Shown: positions 25,519 through 34,327 of the stretch, one piece after another
Layout of the letters: every line of letters starts with the position of its first letter
Numbering within the stretch: the first letter of the stretch is position 1
Origin: Novosphingobium resinovorum
GTDB lineage: Bacteria > Pseudomonadota > Alphaproteobacteria > Sphingomonadales > Sphingomonadaceae
NCBI RefSeq assembly: GCF_001742225.1
Contig: NZ_CP017076.1
Span: forward strand, 806,001 to 870,000
Length of the DNA stretch: 64,000 nt
Reading direction: 5' to 3'
Notes under the pieces: model-generated
What the model saw: the letters and a program-made list of their open reading frames with translations, nothing else
Database searches by the model: none
Told to the model about the DNA's origin: nothing
Program-made: the position numbers and the translations under genes

Positions 25519-26580
25519 ATGGCTACTGCCGCCGTCATTGCCCCTGTTCGCCCTGCCCTTCCCCTCGGCTGCACTTTTGATCCGGAAGACTGGTACGTCC
25601 TTGCCCGTCACTGGTATCCGGTCGCGCTCGCGCGTGAAGTGGGCGAGAAACCGGTCGGCACCAGGCTGCTCGACCAGCCGCTGGTGATCTACAAGTCCGG
25701 CGACGAAGTCGTCGTCGCGACCAATGTGTGCCCGCATCGCGGGGTGCCGCTGAGTCTAGGGACGCAGCAGGGCGACAGCGTCGTGTGCCCCTATCACGGT
25801 CTCAGGTTCGGGGGCGGCGGCAAGTGCGTCCACGTCCCTGCGCACCCCGCGCGCGACATTCCCGAGCGGCTGCACCTGCGCACTTTCCCCAGCTTCGAGC
25901 GCTACGGCCTGATCTGGACCTGCCTCGACGCCGAGGGCGATGCTCCCGCGGCGGGCGACATCCCAGACATGCCGCACTGGGACGAGTCCGAATTCCAGCA
26001 GATCACCTGCCCCTGGATTGACATCAACGGCTTCGCGGGACGCCAGTTGGAAGGCTTTCTCGACGTCGCGCACTTCGCGTTCGTGCATACCGAGACTTTC
26101 GCCGATCCCGACAATGCCGAAGTCCCGGCCTATGCACCGAAACGGACCGAATACGGCTTTGAGGCAGAATACTGGAGTTCGGTAGGCAACTATCCCATCG
26201 GCGTCTCTCAGCGCGGAGTTCCCGGATTCAACTGGCTGCGCCATTTCCGCTGCCACCTGCCGTTCACGGCGACACTGGAGATCCATTTCCCCGGCACCGA
26301 CCGACTGGTCATCATGAACGCCGCTTCGCCGGTCTCGGCCCGGGTCACGCGTCTGTTCGCACCGATCGCCCGCAACTTCGACACCGACCTGCCGGTGCAG
26401 GACGTCTACGACTTCAACCAGCGCATCTTCGAGGAGGACAAGGCCATCGTCGAGGCGCAGATGCCCGAATGGCTGCCGCTCGACCCCACTGACGAGGCGC
26501 ATATCCCGGCGGACATGAGTTCGATGACCTATCGCCGCGGCCTCAAGCGCCTCGGGCTCAAACGGTTCTTCGGATACTGA
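25519..26580 (+). CDS. Rieske oxygenase, vanillate O-demethylase/phthalate-type oxygenase component
   Basis: 353 residues, the size of the single-subunit (alpha3) Rieske oxygenases such as VanA. Rieske site: C71-x-H73 and C90-xx-H93 (NVCPHRGVPL, VCPYHGLRF). Iron-site histidines lie in FLDVAHFAFVHTETF (about 177-191). These enzymes demethylate or hydroxylate aromatic acids and take electrons from a VanB-type reductase, which is not present here; the FAD reductase at 22495 belongs to the other class. ATG 25519 has no strong ribosome binding site. No beta-subunit gene follows, in agreement with the alpha3 class. Confidence 0.88.
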   Translation: MATAAVIAPVRPALPLGCTFDPEDWYVLARHWYPVALAREVGEKPVGTRLLDQPLVIYKSGDEVVVATNVCPHRGVPLSLGTQQGDSVVCPYHGLRFGGGGKCVHVPAHPARDIPERLHLRTFPSFERYGLIWTCLDAEGDAPAAGDIPDMPHWDESEFQQITCPWIDINGFAGRQLEGFLDVAHFAFVHTETFADPDNAEVPAYAPKRTEYGFEAEYWSSVGNYPIGVSQRGVPGFNWLRHFRCHLPFTATLEIHFPGTDRLVIMNAASPVSARVTRLFAPIARNFDTDLPVQDVYDFNQRIFEEDKAIVEAQMPEWLPLDPTDEAHIPADMSSMTYRRGLKRLGLKRFFGY

Positions 26581-27023
26581 CGAGGAGTGCCCGAAGACAA
26601 GGATGGGCCTTTCGGGGACGCGCTATCGGACCGGCGGGTGACGGATTGGACCGATCCGGCGCTAATGCGCGGGCGCACACACGGCAGCATGATCGCGGCG
26701 ACCGAACGTCGCGACAGCGCGCAATCGCCTCATCTTTGCAACCCGGAATGCACCCGTATGCCCGCTCGACCCTCGAAACGCACGCCCTGCCCCGAAAAAA
26801 AACCTTGCGCCTTTTGCAAAGACACTAATCCAGGCGCGTAAAATTGTGTGAAGTTGTGAACTTTACTTTTGTCTATAAAGATTGAAAACAAGCAACACAG
26901 CACAACACGTCTTGAGCGTCCTCCCGATAGAACCATACCGGTTGTTTCGTTTTCCATTTGGTCATCATTTAATACCAACTTGCTCCTCTGGAAAAGCACG
27001 TATGGCTTTGAGGAGGTCTGATT
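26581..27023. other. Intergenic region, AT-rich leader of the pilus operon
   Basis: 443 bases without a convincing gene. The first 200 bases are GC-rich with a small hairpin (GCGAC-CGAAC-GTCGC, 26698-26712). The second half is clearly AT-richer (26800-27020), with a run of eight A (near 26795) and TTGTG repeats 10 bases apart (26844, 26854) ahead of TATAAA (26874), and probably contains the promoter of the pilus genes; a good ribosome binding site (GAGGAGGT) closes it. Confidence 0.5.
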
Positions 27024-27581
27024 ATGAAAAGGCACATTATCGGGTTTGTTCTGCTGGGCAGCGCGGCGATTTCGACGCCCGCCAGCGCCGCCATCACCGG
27101 CAACGTCAACGCCACCATCGTCCTGACGACCGCCTGCCGGATCAACAATACCGTCGTTCCCGATACGACGACCAACGTGGACTTCGGCACGCTCGATTTC
27201 GGGGTACAGAACAGCTACTTCACCCAGGCTACCGCCCAGCTTGTCGGTACGGCCGGAAACGGCATAGCCATTCAGTGCAGCAACGGCACGCAACCGACCA
27301 TCTCGTTCTCGGCGGGCAATTCGGCGGGATTGGGCACAAGCAATACCGGGACGACCGGCACGCGTTCGATGAAGCATACGACTTCAGCGAATTACGTGAC
27401 TTACAATCTCTACCGGGACGCCGGAAGCGCGACGCCGATCGTGGCCAATACCGCGATCGCCTTGGCGGCCGACGGCAGCGCGCAGAACGTTACCGTATAC
27501 GGCACGGCTTACGGCGCTGCGGGGCTGATCACCGGCACCTACAACGATGTCGTCGTCGTGACGATCGCATTCGGCCCCTAA
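27024..27581 (+). CDS. Major pilin, spore coat U (SCPU) domain protein
   Basis: 185 residues: signal peptide (1-23, ending ASAA), then one SCPU domain (about 24-183). Typical marks are the N-terminal donor strand (ITGNVNATIVLTTACRINNT), the first Cys in TTACRI pairing with IQCSNG, YNLYRDA and the end strand GTYNDVVVVTIAFGP. SCPU proteins are subunits of archaic chaperone-usher pili (Csu-like) and assemble by donor-strand exchange. First gene of the operon, with an excellent ribosome binding site, as expected for the most abundant subunit. Confidence 0.88.
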   Translation: MKRHIIGFVLLGSAAISTPASAAITGNVNATIVLTTACRINNTVVPDTTTNVDFGTLDFGVQNSYFTQATAQLVGTAGNGIAIQCSNGTQPTISFSAGNSAGLGTSNTGTTGTRSMKHTTSANYVTYNLYRDAGSATPIVANTAIALAADGSAQNVTVYGTAYGAAGLITGTYNDVVVVTIAFGP

Positions 27582-27612
27582 GACCGGGACAGAAGCCGAC
27601 AGGTACAGGAGC

Positions 27613-28140
27613 ATGCGCCGGCTTGGGGCAGCCATTTCCGCCGGAGCGCTGACGATCGTGATCGCCAGTACCGCTCATGCGGAAACCAGCAAGACTTTCG
27701 CGGTATCCGCGACGATCGCGGCCGGATGTGCCGTCGATGGCTTGGGGACGAGCGGTAGCGCAGGCACGATGGGCACGCTGACGTTCCCCTCTCAACCGTC
27801 CGTCGCCACGACGACGCTACAGGCCAACATCAGTGGATCCCAGGCGATCGTCCTGCGCTGCACGCCGGGCGTTAGCCTGACCATGTCGATCGATGGCGGA
27901 CTGCACGCGGCAACAGGCCGCACCCTGCAACTGGGCACCACCGCGAACCGGCTGGCCTACAGCCTATGCGCGGACGCCGGATGCGCGCAGGCGATCGGCA
28001 TCAACCAGGCGATATCGATCGCGGTGACCTCCACCAACATGAACAATGTCAGGTTACCCGTCTACGGCCGCCTGACGCTGCCGGGCACGACGCCGCCGGG
28101 CACTTATACCGACACCCTGACCGTCACCTTGAGCTGGTAG
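27613..28140 (+). CDS. Minor pilin, SCPU domain protein
   Basis: 175 residues: signal peptide (1-23, AHAE), SCPU domain with TIAAGCAVDGLG, VLRCTPG, YSLCADAGCAQAIG (an extra disulphide-like Cys pair) and the closing strand GTYTDTLTVTLSW. Second subunit of the pilus, 31 bases downstream of the first; AGGAG sits almost directly before the ATG. Shares only the fold pattern with its neighbour, so it is a different subunit and not a recent duplicate. Confidence 0.85.
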   Translation: MRRLGAAISAGALTIVIASTAHAETSKTFAVSATIAAGCAVDGLGTSGSAGTMGTLTFPSQPSVATTTLQANISGSQAIVLRCTPGVSLTMSIDGGLHAATGRTLQLGTTANRLAYSLCADAGCAQAIGINQAISIAVTSTNMNNVRLPVYGRLTLPGTTPPGTYTDTLTVTLSW

Positions 28141-28158
28141 GTCACAAAGGACACGCCC

Positions 28159-28944
28159 ATGAAGATTCCCGCTCTATTGCCAAGGCTGCTGGTCTTCGCC
28201 GCATGCGCACTCCTGCCTGGTTTTGCGTATTCACAAAGCAACAATTCGGTCGTCATCTGGCCGATCAACCCGGTCATCGAAAGCGGCGAGCGCGCCACGC
28301 CGCTGCGGCTGGAGAACCCCGGCCAGCGCCCGATCCTCATGCAGATCCGCATCTTCGGCTGGCAGCAGATCGATGGCGACGAGCGGTTCGTCGAGCAGAA
28401 AGACATCACCGGGACGCCGCCCATGGTCCGCATCGAGCCGGGACAGCAGCAGCTCATCCGCCTGACCAGGATCACCCCGTCACCCGCAGGCAGCGAACAG
28501 TCCTATCGTGTCATCATCGATGAAATTCCGCTGACCGAAGCAGACTCGCCCGCCGAAGCCGGAAACCCGGCTCAGGGCGCCGGAGCGGCGATCCGGTTTC
28601 GGATGCGCTATTCCGTGCCACTGTTCACCTATGGCGAGGGTGCGAATACCCGCGCCGCGAAGACCGAAACCACCGCGAGGCCCGCCCTGCAATGGCGCGT
28701 GGTAAAGGCGGACGGCGGCAATGTCCTCCAAATCCGCAACCCGGGCGCGAGCCACAGCCGCCTCAGCGGCGTGGCGCAGAAACGCTCCGACGGGACTTCC
28801 TCGAAAATCGAAGGGGCGCACGGCTATATCCTCGCCGGAGCCACGATGCGCTTTCCGATCGCGCAGGCCGTTGTGCCGCAAGCCAGGCTGTTCGCCGATG
28901 TCGAGGACAATTCCTCCGCGCCGATGGTGCCCTGGCAGCCCTGA
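28159..28944 (+). CDS. Pilus assembly chaperone, PapD-like (CsuC type)
   Basis: 261-residue periplasmic chaperone: signal peptide (1-26, GFAYSQ), two immunoglobulin-like domains. The N-domain carries VVIWPINPVIESGERATPLRLENPG and the G1-strand region PPMVRIEPGQQQLIRL, which donates a strand to the pilin; the C-domain is weaker (about 155-255). A family-typical arginine/lysine anchor pair is suggested by R in IESGERATPLRL. It lies 18 bases downstream of the minor pilin and 48 bases ahead of the usher, in the normal operon order. Confidence 0.88.
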   Translation: MKIPALLPRLLVFAACALLPGFAYSQSNNSVVIWPINPVIESGERATPLRLENPGQRPILMQIRIFGWQQIDGDERFVEQKDITGTPPMVRIEPGQQQLIRLTRITPSPAGSEQSYRVIIDEIPLTEADSPAEAGNPAQGAGAAIRFRMRYSVPLFTYGEGANTRAAKTETTARPALQWRVVKADGGNVLQIRNPGASHSRLSGVAQKRSDGTSSKIEGAHGYILAGATMRFPIAQAVVPQARLFADVEDNSSAPMVPWQP

Positions 28945-28992
28945 CATGGCCCAAGCCGCGCTCCCCTTTAGCACGCGGAAGGAGGATGGACC

Positions 28993-31347
28993 TTGTCGTT
29001 TGCCGCCATTCCTCGTCAGTTAGGGTGGACGCTCCTTGCAGGACTGTGCGCGGCAATGACGATGGCCCCATGCCGGGCAGAGACCAAATATGACGATATT
29101 CCGGCGGCTGCCGACTACAACGACAGGATCAGGGTAACCGAAACCGGGCCGATCCAGCTTGAAATCGTCGTCAACGGCGTGCCGAGCGGGGTCATCGTTC
29201 CGGTAGAGATCACCGGCGACCATTTCCGCCTGTCCGCAGGCGACATGCGCGCGCTGAACCTTCCGGCCGAAGGCGATGCCGCCGCCCAGGTCATGGTCGA
29301 CGAACTGCCGGGTGTGAGCGCCGAGTACGACGTGCCCAACCAGCGGCTGAAACTCCAGGTCCCGGCGCGCTGGCTACAGGGCCAGCAAATCGGCTTCGGC
29401 CCGCGGCGCAATACCGGACCGGCGCGCAGCAGCTTCGGGGTCATGGTCAACTACGACCTCTATGCGGTCGATGCGCCCGGCGCTCCCGCCTCGGCTTCGC
29501 TGTGGAACGATGTGCGCGTATTCGGGCCGGCAGGTCTGCTTTCCAGCACCGGCGTGGTCCGTACCGGCGGCGGCGGCACATCCTACATGCGCTATGACAC
29601 GCGCTGGATCCGCTCCGACGAAAACAGCATGACGACTTACGAGGCAGGCGACCTGATCACCCGGACCCTGCCCTGGAGCAGCGCGATCCGGCTGGGCGGC
29701 ATCCAGGTTTCCCGGGATTTCGCGGTGCGGCCCGACGTGGTGACCTATCCCGTACCCGCCTTTTCCGGCGAGGCAGCGCTTCCGTCGTCCATCGAACTGT
29801 TCATCGACAACCACCAGGCGTTCGGCGGCCCGGTTCAGCCCGGGCCCTTCGTGATGAACCCGCTGCCGCAGATCAACGGCGGCGGTCAGGCGAGCATCGT
29901 CGTCACCGATGCACTGGGGCGGCAAGTAACGACGCAGATCCCCTTCTATGTCGCCACCACGCTGCTTCGGCCCGGACTGACCGACTATGCACTCGCTGCA
30001 GGCGCCGTGCGCCAACGCTACGGGCAGAGCAGTTTCGACTACGGCACGATGGTCGCCAGCGGATCGATCCGGCACGGCCTGACCGATAGACTGACGGTAG
30101 AGGCCCACGCCGAGGCCAGCCGCGAAATGGCCGTCGTCGGCGCAGGCACCGTACTGCGCATAGGCAATCTCGGCGTCGTCAACGCGTCCTACAGCCGTAG
30201 CCGCAAGGACGGGCGCGAAGGCGGCCAGATCGCGGTCGGCTACCAGTACCAGCGCCGCGACTTCTCGTTTTCCGTCAATCATCTGCGGCAGGACGCGGAG
30301 TTCTTCGATCTCGCCGCCCTGTCCGGCTCGCGGATCAGCGCGACGCGGCAGACTTCGGCCAGCGCAAGCCTTGCGCTGGGCCGCTTCGGATCACTGGGCG
30401 CCGCCTACTTCGACAGCCGCACGCGGGGCGAGGGAAGAACGCGATTGGTGAATGCCAGTTGGTCGCTTCCGGTCGGCCGCTCGTCCAGCCTGTTCGCCTC
30501 GGCGACACGCGATCTCGATGCGCGCACGTGGACGGCCTCGCTCACGCTTCAGGTCCCGCTAGGCGCGGATCGCGGGACGGCCAGCACCAGCCTCACGCGG
30601 GAACAGAACGGCCGCTACAGCAATCGGGTCGATTACAGCCGAGCAGTGCCCACGCAGGGCGGCATCGGCTGGAACACCGGCGCGGCGCGGCTGGGCAACG
30701 GCGACATCTACGGCAATGCCGATGTGACCTGGCGCACCGATTTCACGGAATTGCGCGGCGGGGCCTTCGGCGGCAGCGGCAATGTCACGCGCTGGCTGGG
30801 CGCGTCGGGATCGGTGGTGTGGATGGACAAGTCGGTGTTCGTCGCCAATCGCGTCGCCGATGCCTTCGCGCTCGTATCGACGCGGGGCCATGCGGGGGTG
30901 CCCGTCTACTACGAAAACCAACTGGTCGGCCGGACTGACGCGCGCGGGCATGTCCTCATTCCATGGGCGGCGGCGTACTATCCGGGCAAGTACACGATCG
31001 ATCCGCTGGGCTTCCGCGAGGATCTGACTTCGGACATCATCGACCAGAAGGTGGCGGTGCAGCGCGGTAGCGGATACGTCCTCGATTTCCCGGTGCGCAG
31101 GATGATCGCCGCAAGGATGATCCTTGTCGATGAGGCCGGTGCTCCGCTTCCGGTCGGCTCGGTGATCCGCGTGAATGGGCGCGGCACCGCCTACGTAGGA
31201 TGGGACGGGCTGGTCTTTGCCGAGAACCTTGGCCCGCGTAATGATTTCCTCGTCACGCTGCCCGAAGGAAATAGCTGCCGCGCCTCCTTCCAAATGGACG
31301 TGACGGCGGACAAGATTGCCGACATGGGAACGCTGACATGCCGATGA
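28993..31347 (+). CDS. Outer-membrane usher, FimD/PapC family (archaic type)
   Basis: 784 residues: signal peptide (about 1-29), usher N-domain (about 30-150), the 24-strand pore (about 150-620, with the plug inserted near GPFVMNPLPQINGGGQASIVVTDALG) and C-terminal domains (about 640-784, VPVYYENQLVGRTDARGHVLIPW). It secretes and orders pilin subunits at the outer membrane. The start is TTG at 28993 with AAGGAGG 7-8 bases upstream; the ATG at 28985 is out of frame and no in-frame ATG lies before the signal peptide core, so an unusual start codon is likely. It overlaps the tip subunit gene by 10 bases. Confidence 0.9.
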   Translation: MSFAAIPRQLGWTLLAGLCAAMTMAPCRAETKYDDIPAAADYNDRIRVTETGPIQLEIVVNGVPSGVIVPVEITGDHFRLSAGDMRALNLPAEGDAAAQVMVDELPGVSAEYDVPNQRLKLQVPARWLQGQQIGFGPRRNTGPARSSFGVMVNYDLYAVDAPGAPASASLWNDVRVFGPAGLLSSTGVVRTGGGGTSYMRYDTRWIRSDENSMTTYEAGDLITRTLPWSSAIRLGGIQVSRDFAVRPDVVTYPVPAFSGEAALPSSIELFIDNHQAFGGPVQPGPFVMNPLPQINGGGQASIVVTDALGRQVTTQIPFYVATTLLRPGLTDYALAAGAVRQRYGQSSFDYGTMVASGSIRHGLTDRLTVEAHAEASREMAVVGAGTVLRIGNLGVVNASYSRSRKDGREGGQIAVGYQYQRRDFSFSVNHLRQDAEFFDLAALSGSRISATRQTSASASLALGRFGSLGAAYFDSRTRGEGRTRLVNASWSLPVGRSSSLFASATRDLDARTWTASLTLQVPLGADRGTASTSLTREQNGRYSNRVDYSRAVPTQGGIGWNTGAARLGNGDIYGNADVTWRTDFTELRGGAFGGSGNVTRWLGASGSVVWMDKSVFVANRVADAFALVSTRGHAGVPVYYENQLVGRTDARGHVLIPWAAAYYPGKYTIDPLGFREDLTSDIIDQKVAVQRGSGYVLDFPVRRMIAARMILVDEAGAPLPVGSVIRVNGRGTAYVGWDGLVFAENLGPRNDFLVTLPEGNSCRASFQMDVTADKIADMGTLTCR

Positions 31348-32372
31348 CCCGCCGCCGCCCCGCGCTGATCGCCCTGCTGCTGCTGTGCGGCCTGCTCTTC
31401 GGCGGCGGGACGGTGCAGGCCCAGACTTACGGGAACTGCACGGTCGCGCCATCCACCATCACCATCGGCGAGACCGGGTCCTTCAACGTGGCGAGCCAGG
31501 TCCAGTCCGGCAGCGGCGCCAGCGGCTTCTCATGCGCGAGCCTGCTGGTGGTGGCGACCACGTCGTACATCAAGGTGGGTGTCGATGCGTCCACATTCCT
31601 GCTCACGCGCGTCGGCGGCACCCAGACGATACCTTTCACCCTGTCGTCCACGTCCGGCGGCGCCGCATTGGGGATAGGCAGCGAGGTCGATATGTCCACC
31701 ACCGCGCTGCTTGGCCTGTTCAGCGGGCCGAGCAACAGCATTCCCCTCTACGTCCGGACGACGCCGACGTCGGCCTTACCGGCAGGTACGTATACCGGCA
31801 CGGTGACCTTGCGCTGGTACTTCTCGGTGTGCACGATTGGCGCCCTGAACGGTTGTATCGGCACGTCGAACAGCCCCGGAGCGACGCGCAGCGGATTGCT
31901 TGGCCCGTTGACGAGTTGGGGCACCGGCGCACCCGTGACGGTGACGGTGACGCTCAACGTCCTGCCCGACTGTCAGATCACCGCTCCCGACCTGGCATTC
32001 GGCACCGCACCGCTGGTCGGTAGTTTCAATCCGGTGACACGCACCATATCGGTCCGTTGCAGTTTCGGCTCCACGTATACCGTCGGCCTGGGCAACGGAC
32101 AGAACTTCTCGGGCACCCGGCGCATGCGGCAGGGTACGACCTCCAGCTACCTCAATTACGAGATCTATCGCGGCAATTCGGTGAGCGCCGGACGCTGGGG
32201 CAGCGCGATCGCAGGCGAACGCCGCAGCAGCGCCGCCGCCGACACCAACCCCGGCATTTATGACAGCAGCACGCTGCAGGGCTTCACCTACCGCGCCGTG
32301 ATCGACCCCGCGCAGACCACTCCGGCCGCAGGCACGTACGCCGACGTCATCATCGTCGACATCGCGTTCTGA
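31338..32372 (+). CDS. Tip adhesin, two-domain SCPU protein (CsuE-like)
   Basis: 344 residues: signal peptide (1-29, VQAQ) and two SCPU domains, the first at about 30-205 (YGNCTVAPSTITIGETGSFNV) and the second at about 210-344 (LPDCQITAPDLAFGTAPLVG, YEIYRGN, GTYADVIIVDIAF). In Csu-type pili the two-domain protein sits at the tip and binds surfaces through exposed hydrophobic loops of its first domain. Overlaps the usher gene; its stop codon lies inside a small dyad shared with the convergent aroE-like gene. Only three SCPU proteins are encoded, a reduced set compared with csuA/B-A-B-E. Confidence 0.85.
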   Translation: MPMTRRRPALIALLLLCGLLFGGGTVQAQTYGNCTVAPSTITIGETGSFNVASQVQSGSGASGFSCASLLVVATTSYIKVGVDASTFLLTRVGGTQTIPFTLSSTSGGAALGIGSEVDMSTTALLGLFSGPSNSIPLYVRTTPTSALPAGTYTGTVTLRWYFSVCTIGALNGCIGTSNSPGATRSGLLGPLTSWGTGAPVTVTVTLNVLPDCQITAPDLAFGTAPLVGSFNPVTRTISVRCSFGSTYTVGLGNGQNFSGTRRMRQGTTSSYLNYEIYRGNSVSAGRWGSAIAGERRSSAAADTNPGIYDSSTLQGFTYRAVIDPAQTTPAAGTYADVIIVDIAF

Positions 32373-32384
32373 CCCGCAGGTCAG
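32369..32384. terminator. Short shared hairpin at convergent gene ends
   Basis: CTGACC-CGCA-GGTCAG, a perfect 6-bp stem that contains the stop codons of both converging genes (tip adhesin TGA 32370-32372, aroE-like TGA 32381-32383). Short for a terminator, so only a possible one. Confidence 0.3.
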
Positions 32385-33238
32385 ACCGCCCGCAGCTTCT
32401 CCTCCACCGAAGGACCATGCGCAAAGCCAGCCGCACGGGCGATCGCGTTCGCATCGGGCCGCACCCCGGTATAGAGCACGAACTGCTCGATCGCCTGCAG
32501 CACAATGACCTCGGCGCCCGAGATCACACGCTTGCCGGCCTCCTGCGCAGCCTTGACGAACGGCGTGTTCGCAGGCTGCGCGACGACGTCGAAGACGATC
32601 TCGCAAGCCGCGATCTGCGCCGGTGAGAACGCGAGAGCATCGGCCCCCGCGCCTTCCATGCCGAGCGGGGTTACGTTGATCAGCAAGGGCGCGCCTTCCA
32701 CCGGCATCACTTCCAGCCAGCCAAAGCCGTACTGGCGGGCCAGCGCCGGTCCGGCCTCGGGATTGCGTGCGACGATCGTGCCTTGCGTGAAGCCGCAATC
32801 GCGCAGTGCTGCGACTACCGCCTTCGCCATGCCGCCGCTGCCGCGCAGCAGGAACGGCGTCGACGGGTCGATTTCACGACGCTCCAGAAGGGCACGCACG
32901 GCGACGTAGTCGGTATTGTAGCCGGTCAGCACGCCGCCACCGTTGACGATCGTGTTCACGCTGTCTATCGCGGTCGCCGAGGCTTCCATCCCGTCGAGCA
33001 TCGGGATGACCGCTTCCTTGAACGGCATCGAGATCGCGCAGCCGCGAATCCCCAACGCCCGGATGCCACCGATTGCTGCCGCAAGGTCGGTCGTGCTGAA
33101 CGACTTGTAGACGTAGTCCAGCCCGTAATGGTCGTAGAGCCAGTTATGCAGTCGCGACCCCGCATTGCCGGGCCGCGCCGAAAGCGACATGCAGACCTGC
33201 GTGTCCCGGCCGATGGTGGTGCGTTCCATAAGCGTCAT
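32381..33238 (-). CDS. Shikimate/quinate dehydrogenase-like protein (AroE family)
   Basis: 285 residues. The substrate domain has the SxS-type motif (MSLSARPGNAGSRLHN), catalytic Lys in SMPFKEAV and Asp in TGYNTDYVA; the nucleotide domain has RGSGGMAKAV and ends with the helix PSVEEKLRAV. It would reduce or oxidise a shikimate-like cyclic acid with NADP(H). The gene starts in an ATGA overlap with the LacI-type regulator and is away from other aromatic amino acid genes, so it is more likely an accessory AroE-like enzyme (quinate/shikimate use or another polyol acid) than the housekeeping copy. A second ATG at 33229 would sit at better distance from GGAG. Confidence 0.82.
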   Translation of the reverse strand: MTLMERTTIGRDTQVCMSLSARPGNAGSRLHNWLYDHYGLDYVYKSFSTTDLAAAIGGIRALGIRGCAISMPFKEAVIPMLDGMEASATAIDSVNTIVNGGGVLTGYNTDYVAVRALLERREIDPSTPFLLRGSGGMAKAVVAALRDCGFTQGTIVARNPEAGPALARQYGFGWLEVMPVEGAPLLINVTPLGMEGAGADALAFSPAQIAACEIVFDVVAQPANTPFVKAAQEAGKRVISGAEVIVLQAIEQFVLYTGVRPDANAIARAAGFAHGPSVEEKLRAV

Positions 33239-34242
33239 TCTCCAATGGCTTGGGAATCGGCAAGACGCGTGCTCGATCCGCGCGGCAACAGGCGGCCCGC
33301 GAGCACGACCTTGCGCATGGGCGCGTCGGGATGGTCGAGGCGGTCGAGCAGCATCGTCATCGCCGTGCGCCCGATCTCCTCGACCGGTTGCTCTATGACG
33401 CTGAGGCCGCCGCCGACGAACTCCATCCAGTCGTTGTTGTCGAAACCGGCAAGGGCGATGTCGCGGGGAACCTCGAGGCCGAGATCGCGCAGGCCGCGCA
33501 GGAGATGGACCAGCATCACCCCATTACTGGCGAGCAGCGCCTCGGGGCGTTCGGCCCGCCCGAGCAGTTCGGCGATCACCCGCCGGATCGCATCCGCCGT
33601 ATGCGGCACCGCGATCGCTTCCACCTCCAGCCCAAGCCGGGCAGCGGCACGTTCGAACCCTTCCCGGCGCTCGAAACCCGTGGTGCTCGCCGCCCCGAAC
33701 AGTCCCGTGATCCGCCGATGCCCCTGCGCATGAAGGTGCTCGACGAGAACTTCGGCCATGCGCGTATTGTCGAGCAGCACGCAATCGAACCCGGCGTCAG
33801 GTGCGGCACGGTCGATCAGCACCACGGGATAGTCGAGTTCGAGCCGCCCTACCTTCGCCACCCGCTGCCGCGACGGGGCAAGGATGACGCCGGCCACTCG
33901 CTCTTCGTGCATGAGTTCGAGGAACTCGGCCTCCTTGGCCGGGTCCTCGTCGGTATTGCACAGGATGACGCGTAGGCCCCGCGCCGCCGCCACGGCCTCG
34001 ATCGTGCGCGAGACCTCGGTGAAGAAGGGGTTGCGGATATCGGCGACGACCAGCCCGATGGTGTTGCTGTGCCGGGACCGCAGCCGCCGCGCGGCGAGAT
34101 TCGGGCGATAGCCCGTGGACTTGACCGCAGCCAGCACGCGCTCGGCCATGACGGGATCGACCGGGCGCCCGGCCAGTACGCGCGAGACCGTGGCGGGCGA
34201 GACCCCGGCCACTTGCGCCACGTCCTTTATGCCTGTCGCCAT
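33235..34242 (-). CDS. LacI family transcriptional regulator
   Basis: 335 residues: LacI helix-turn-helix at 4-25 (IKDVAQVAGVSPATVSRVLAG) with hinge helix NLAARRLRSRHSNTIGLV, followed by the periplasmic-binding-protein-like effector domain (about 60-330). It is divergent from the fructose PTS operon, and the 20-bp palindrome at 34340-34359 between them is of the type bound by this family, so it is the likely fructose-responsive repressor (ligand probably fructose 1-phosphate, by analogy to FruR). It shares its message with the AroE-like gene downstream (ATGA overlap). The ATG is preceded by GAGAG at a rather long distance. Confidence 0.9.
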   Translation of the reverse strand: MATGIKDVAQVAGVSPATVSRVLAGRPVDPVMAERVLAAVKSTGYRPNLAARRLRSRHSNTIGLVVADIRNPFFTEVSRTIEAVAAARGLRVILCNTDEDPAKEAEFLELMHEERVAGVILAPSRQRVAKVGRLELDYPVVLIDRAAPDAGFDCVLLDNTRMAEVLVEHLHAQGHRRITGLFGAASTTGFERREGFERAAARLGLEVEAIAVPHTADAIRRVIAELLGRAERPEALLASNGVMLVHLLRGLRDLGLEVPRDIALAGFDNNDWMEFVGGGLSVIEQPVEEIGRTAMTMLLDRLDHPDAPMRKVVLAGRLLPRGSSTRLADSQAIGE

Positions 34243-34327
34243 TAGGAAATCGTTCTCTCAACCAGATCGCGAATTGTTGCCTGTTGTGCGTACTATGCAC
34301 CGTACAATGAGCTTATCACAACCCCTC

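Noticed and set aside
25409..26580. A ferredoxin or VanB-type reductase near the oxygenases
   Set aside because: I looked for Cys-rich [2Fe-2S] patterns and a reductase partner between 18 and 27 kb and near 49-51 kb and found none besides the Rieske sites and the FAD reductase.
26587..26841. 84-codon plus-strand reading after the VanA-like gene
   Set aside because: No ribosome binding site, biased Arg/Pro/Cys composition and a run of A in the middle; not protein-like.
27024..28140. The two SCPU pilin genes as a recent tandem duplication
   Set aside because: They share only fold-level patterns and differ in cysteine arrangement and length.
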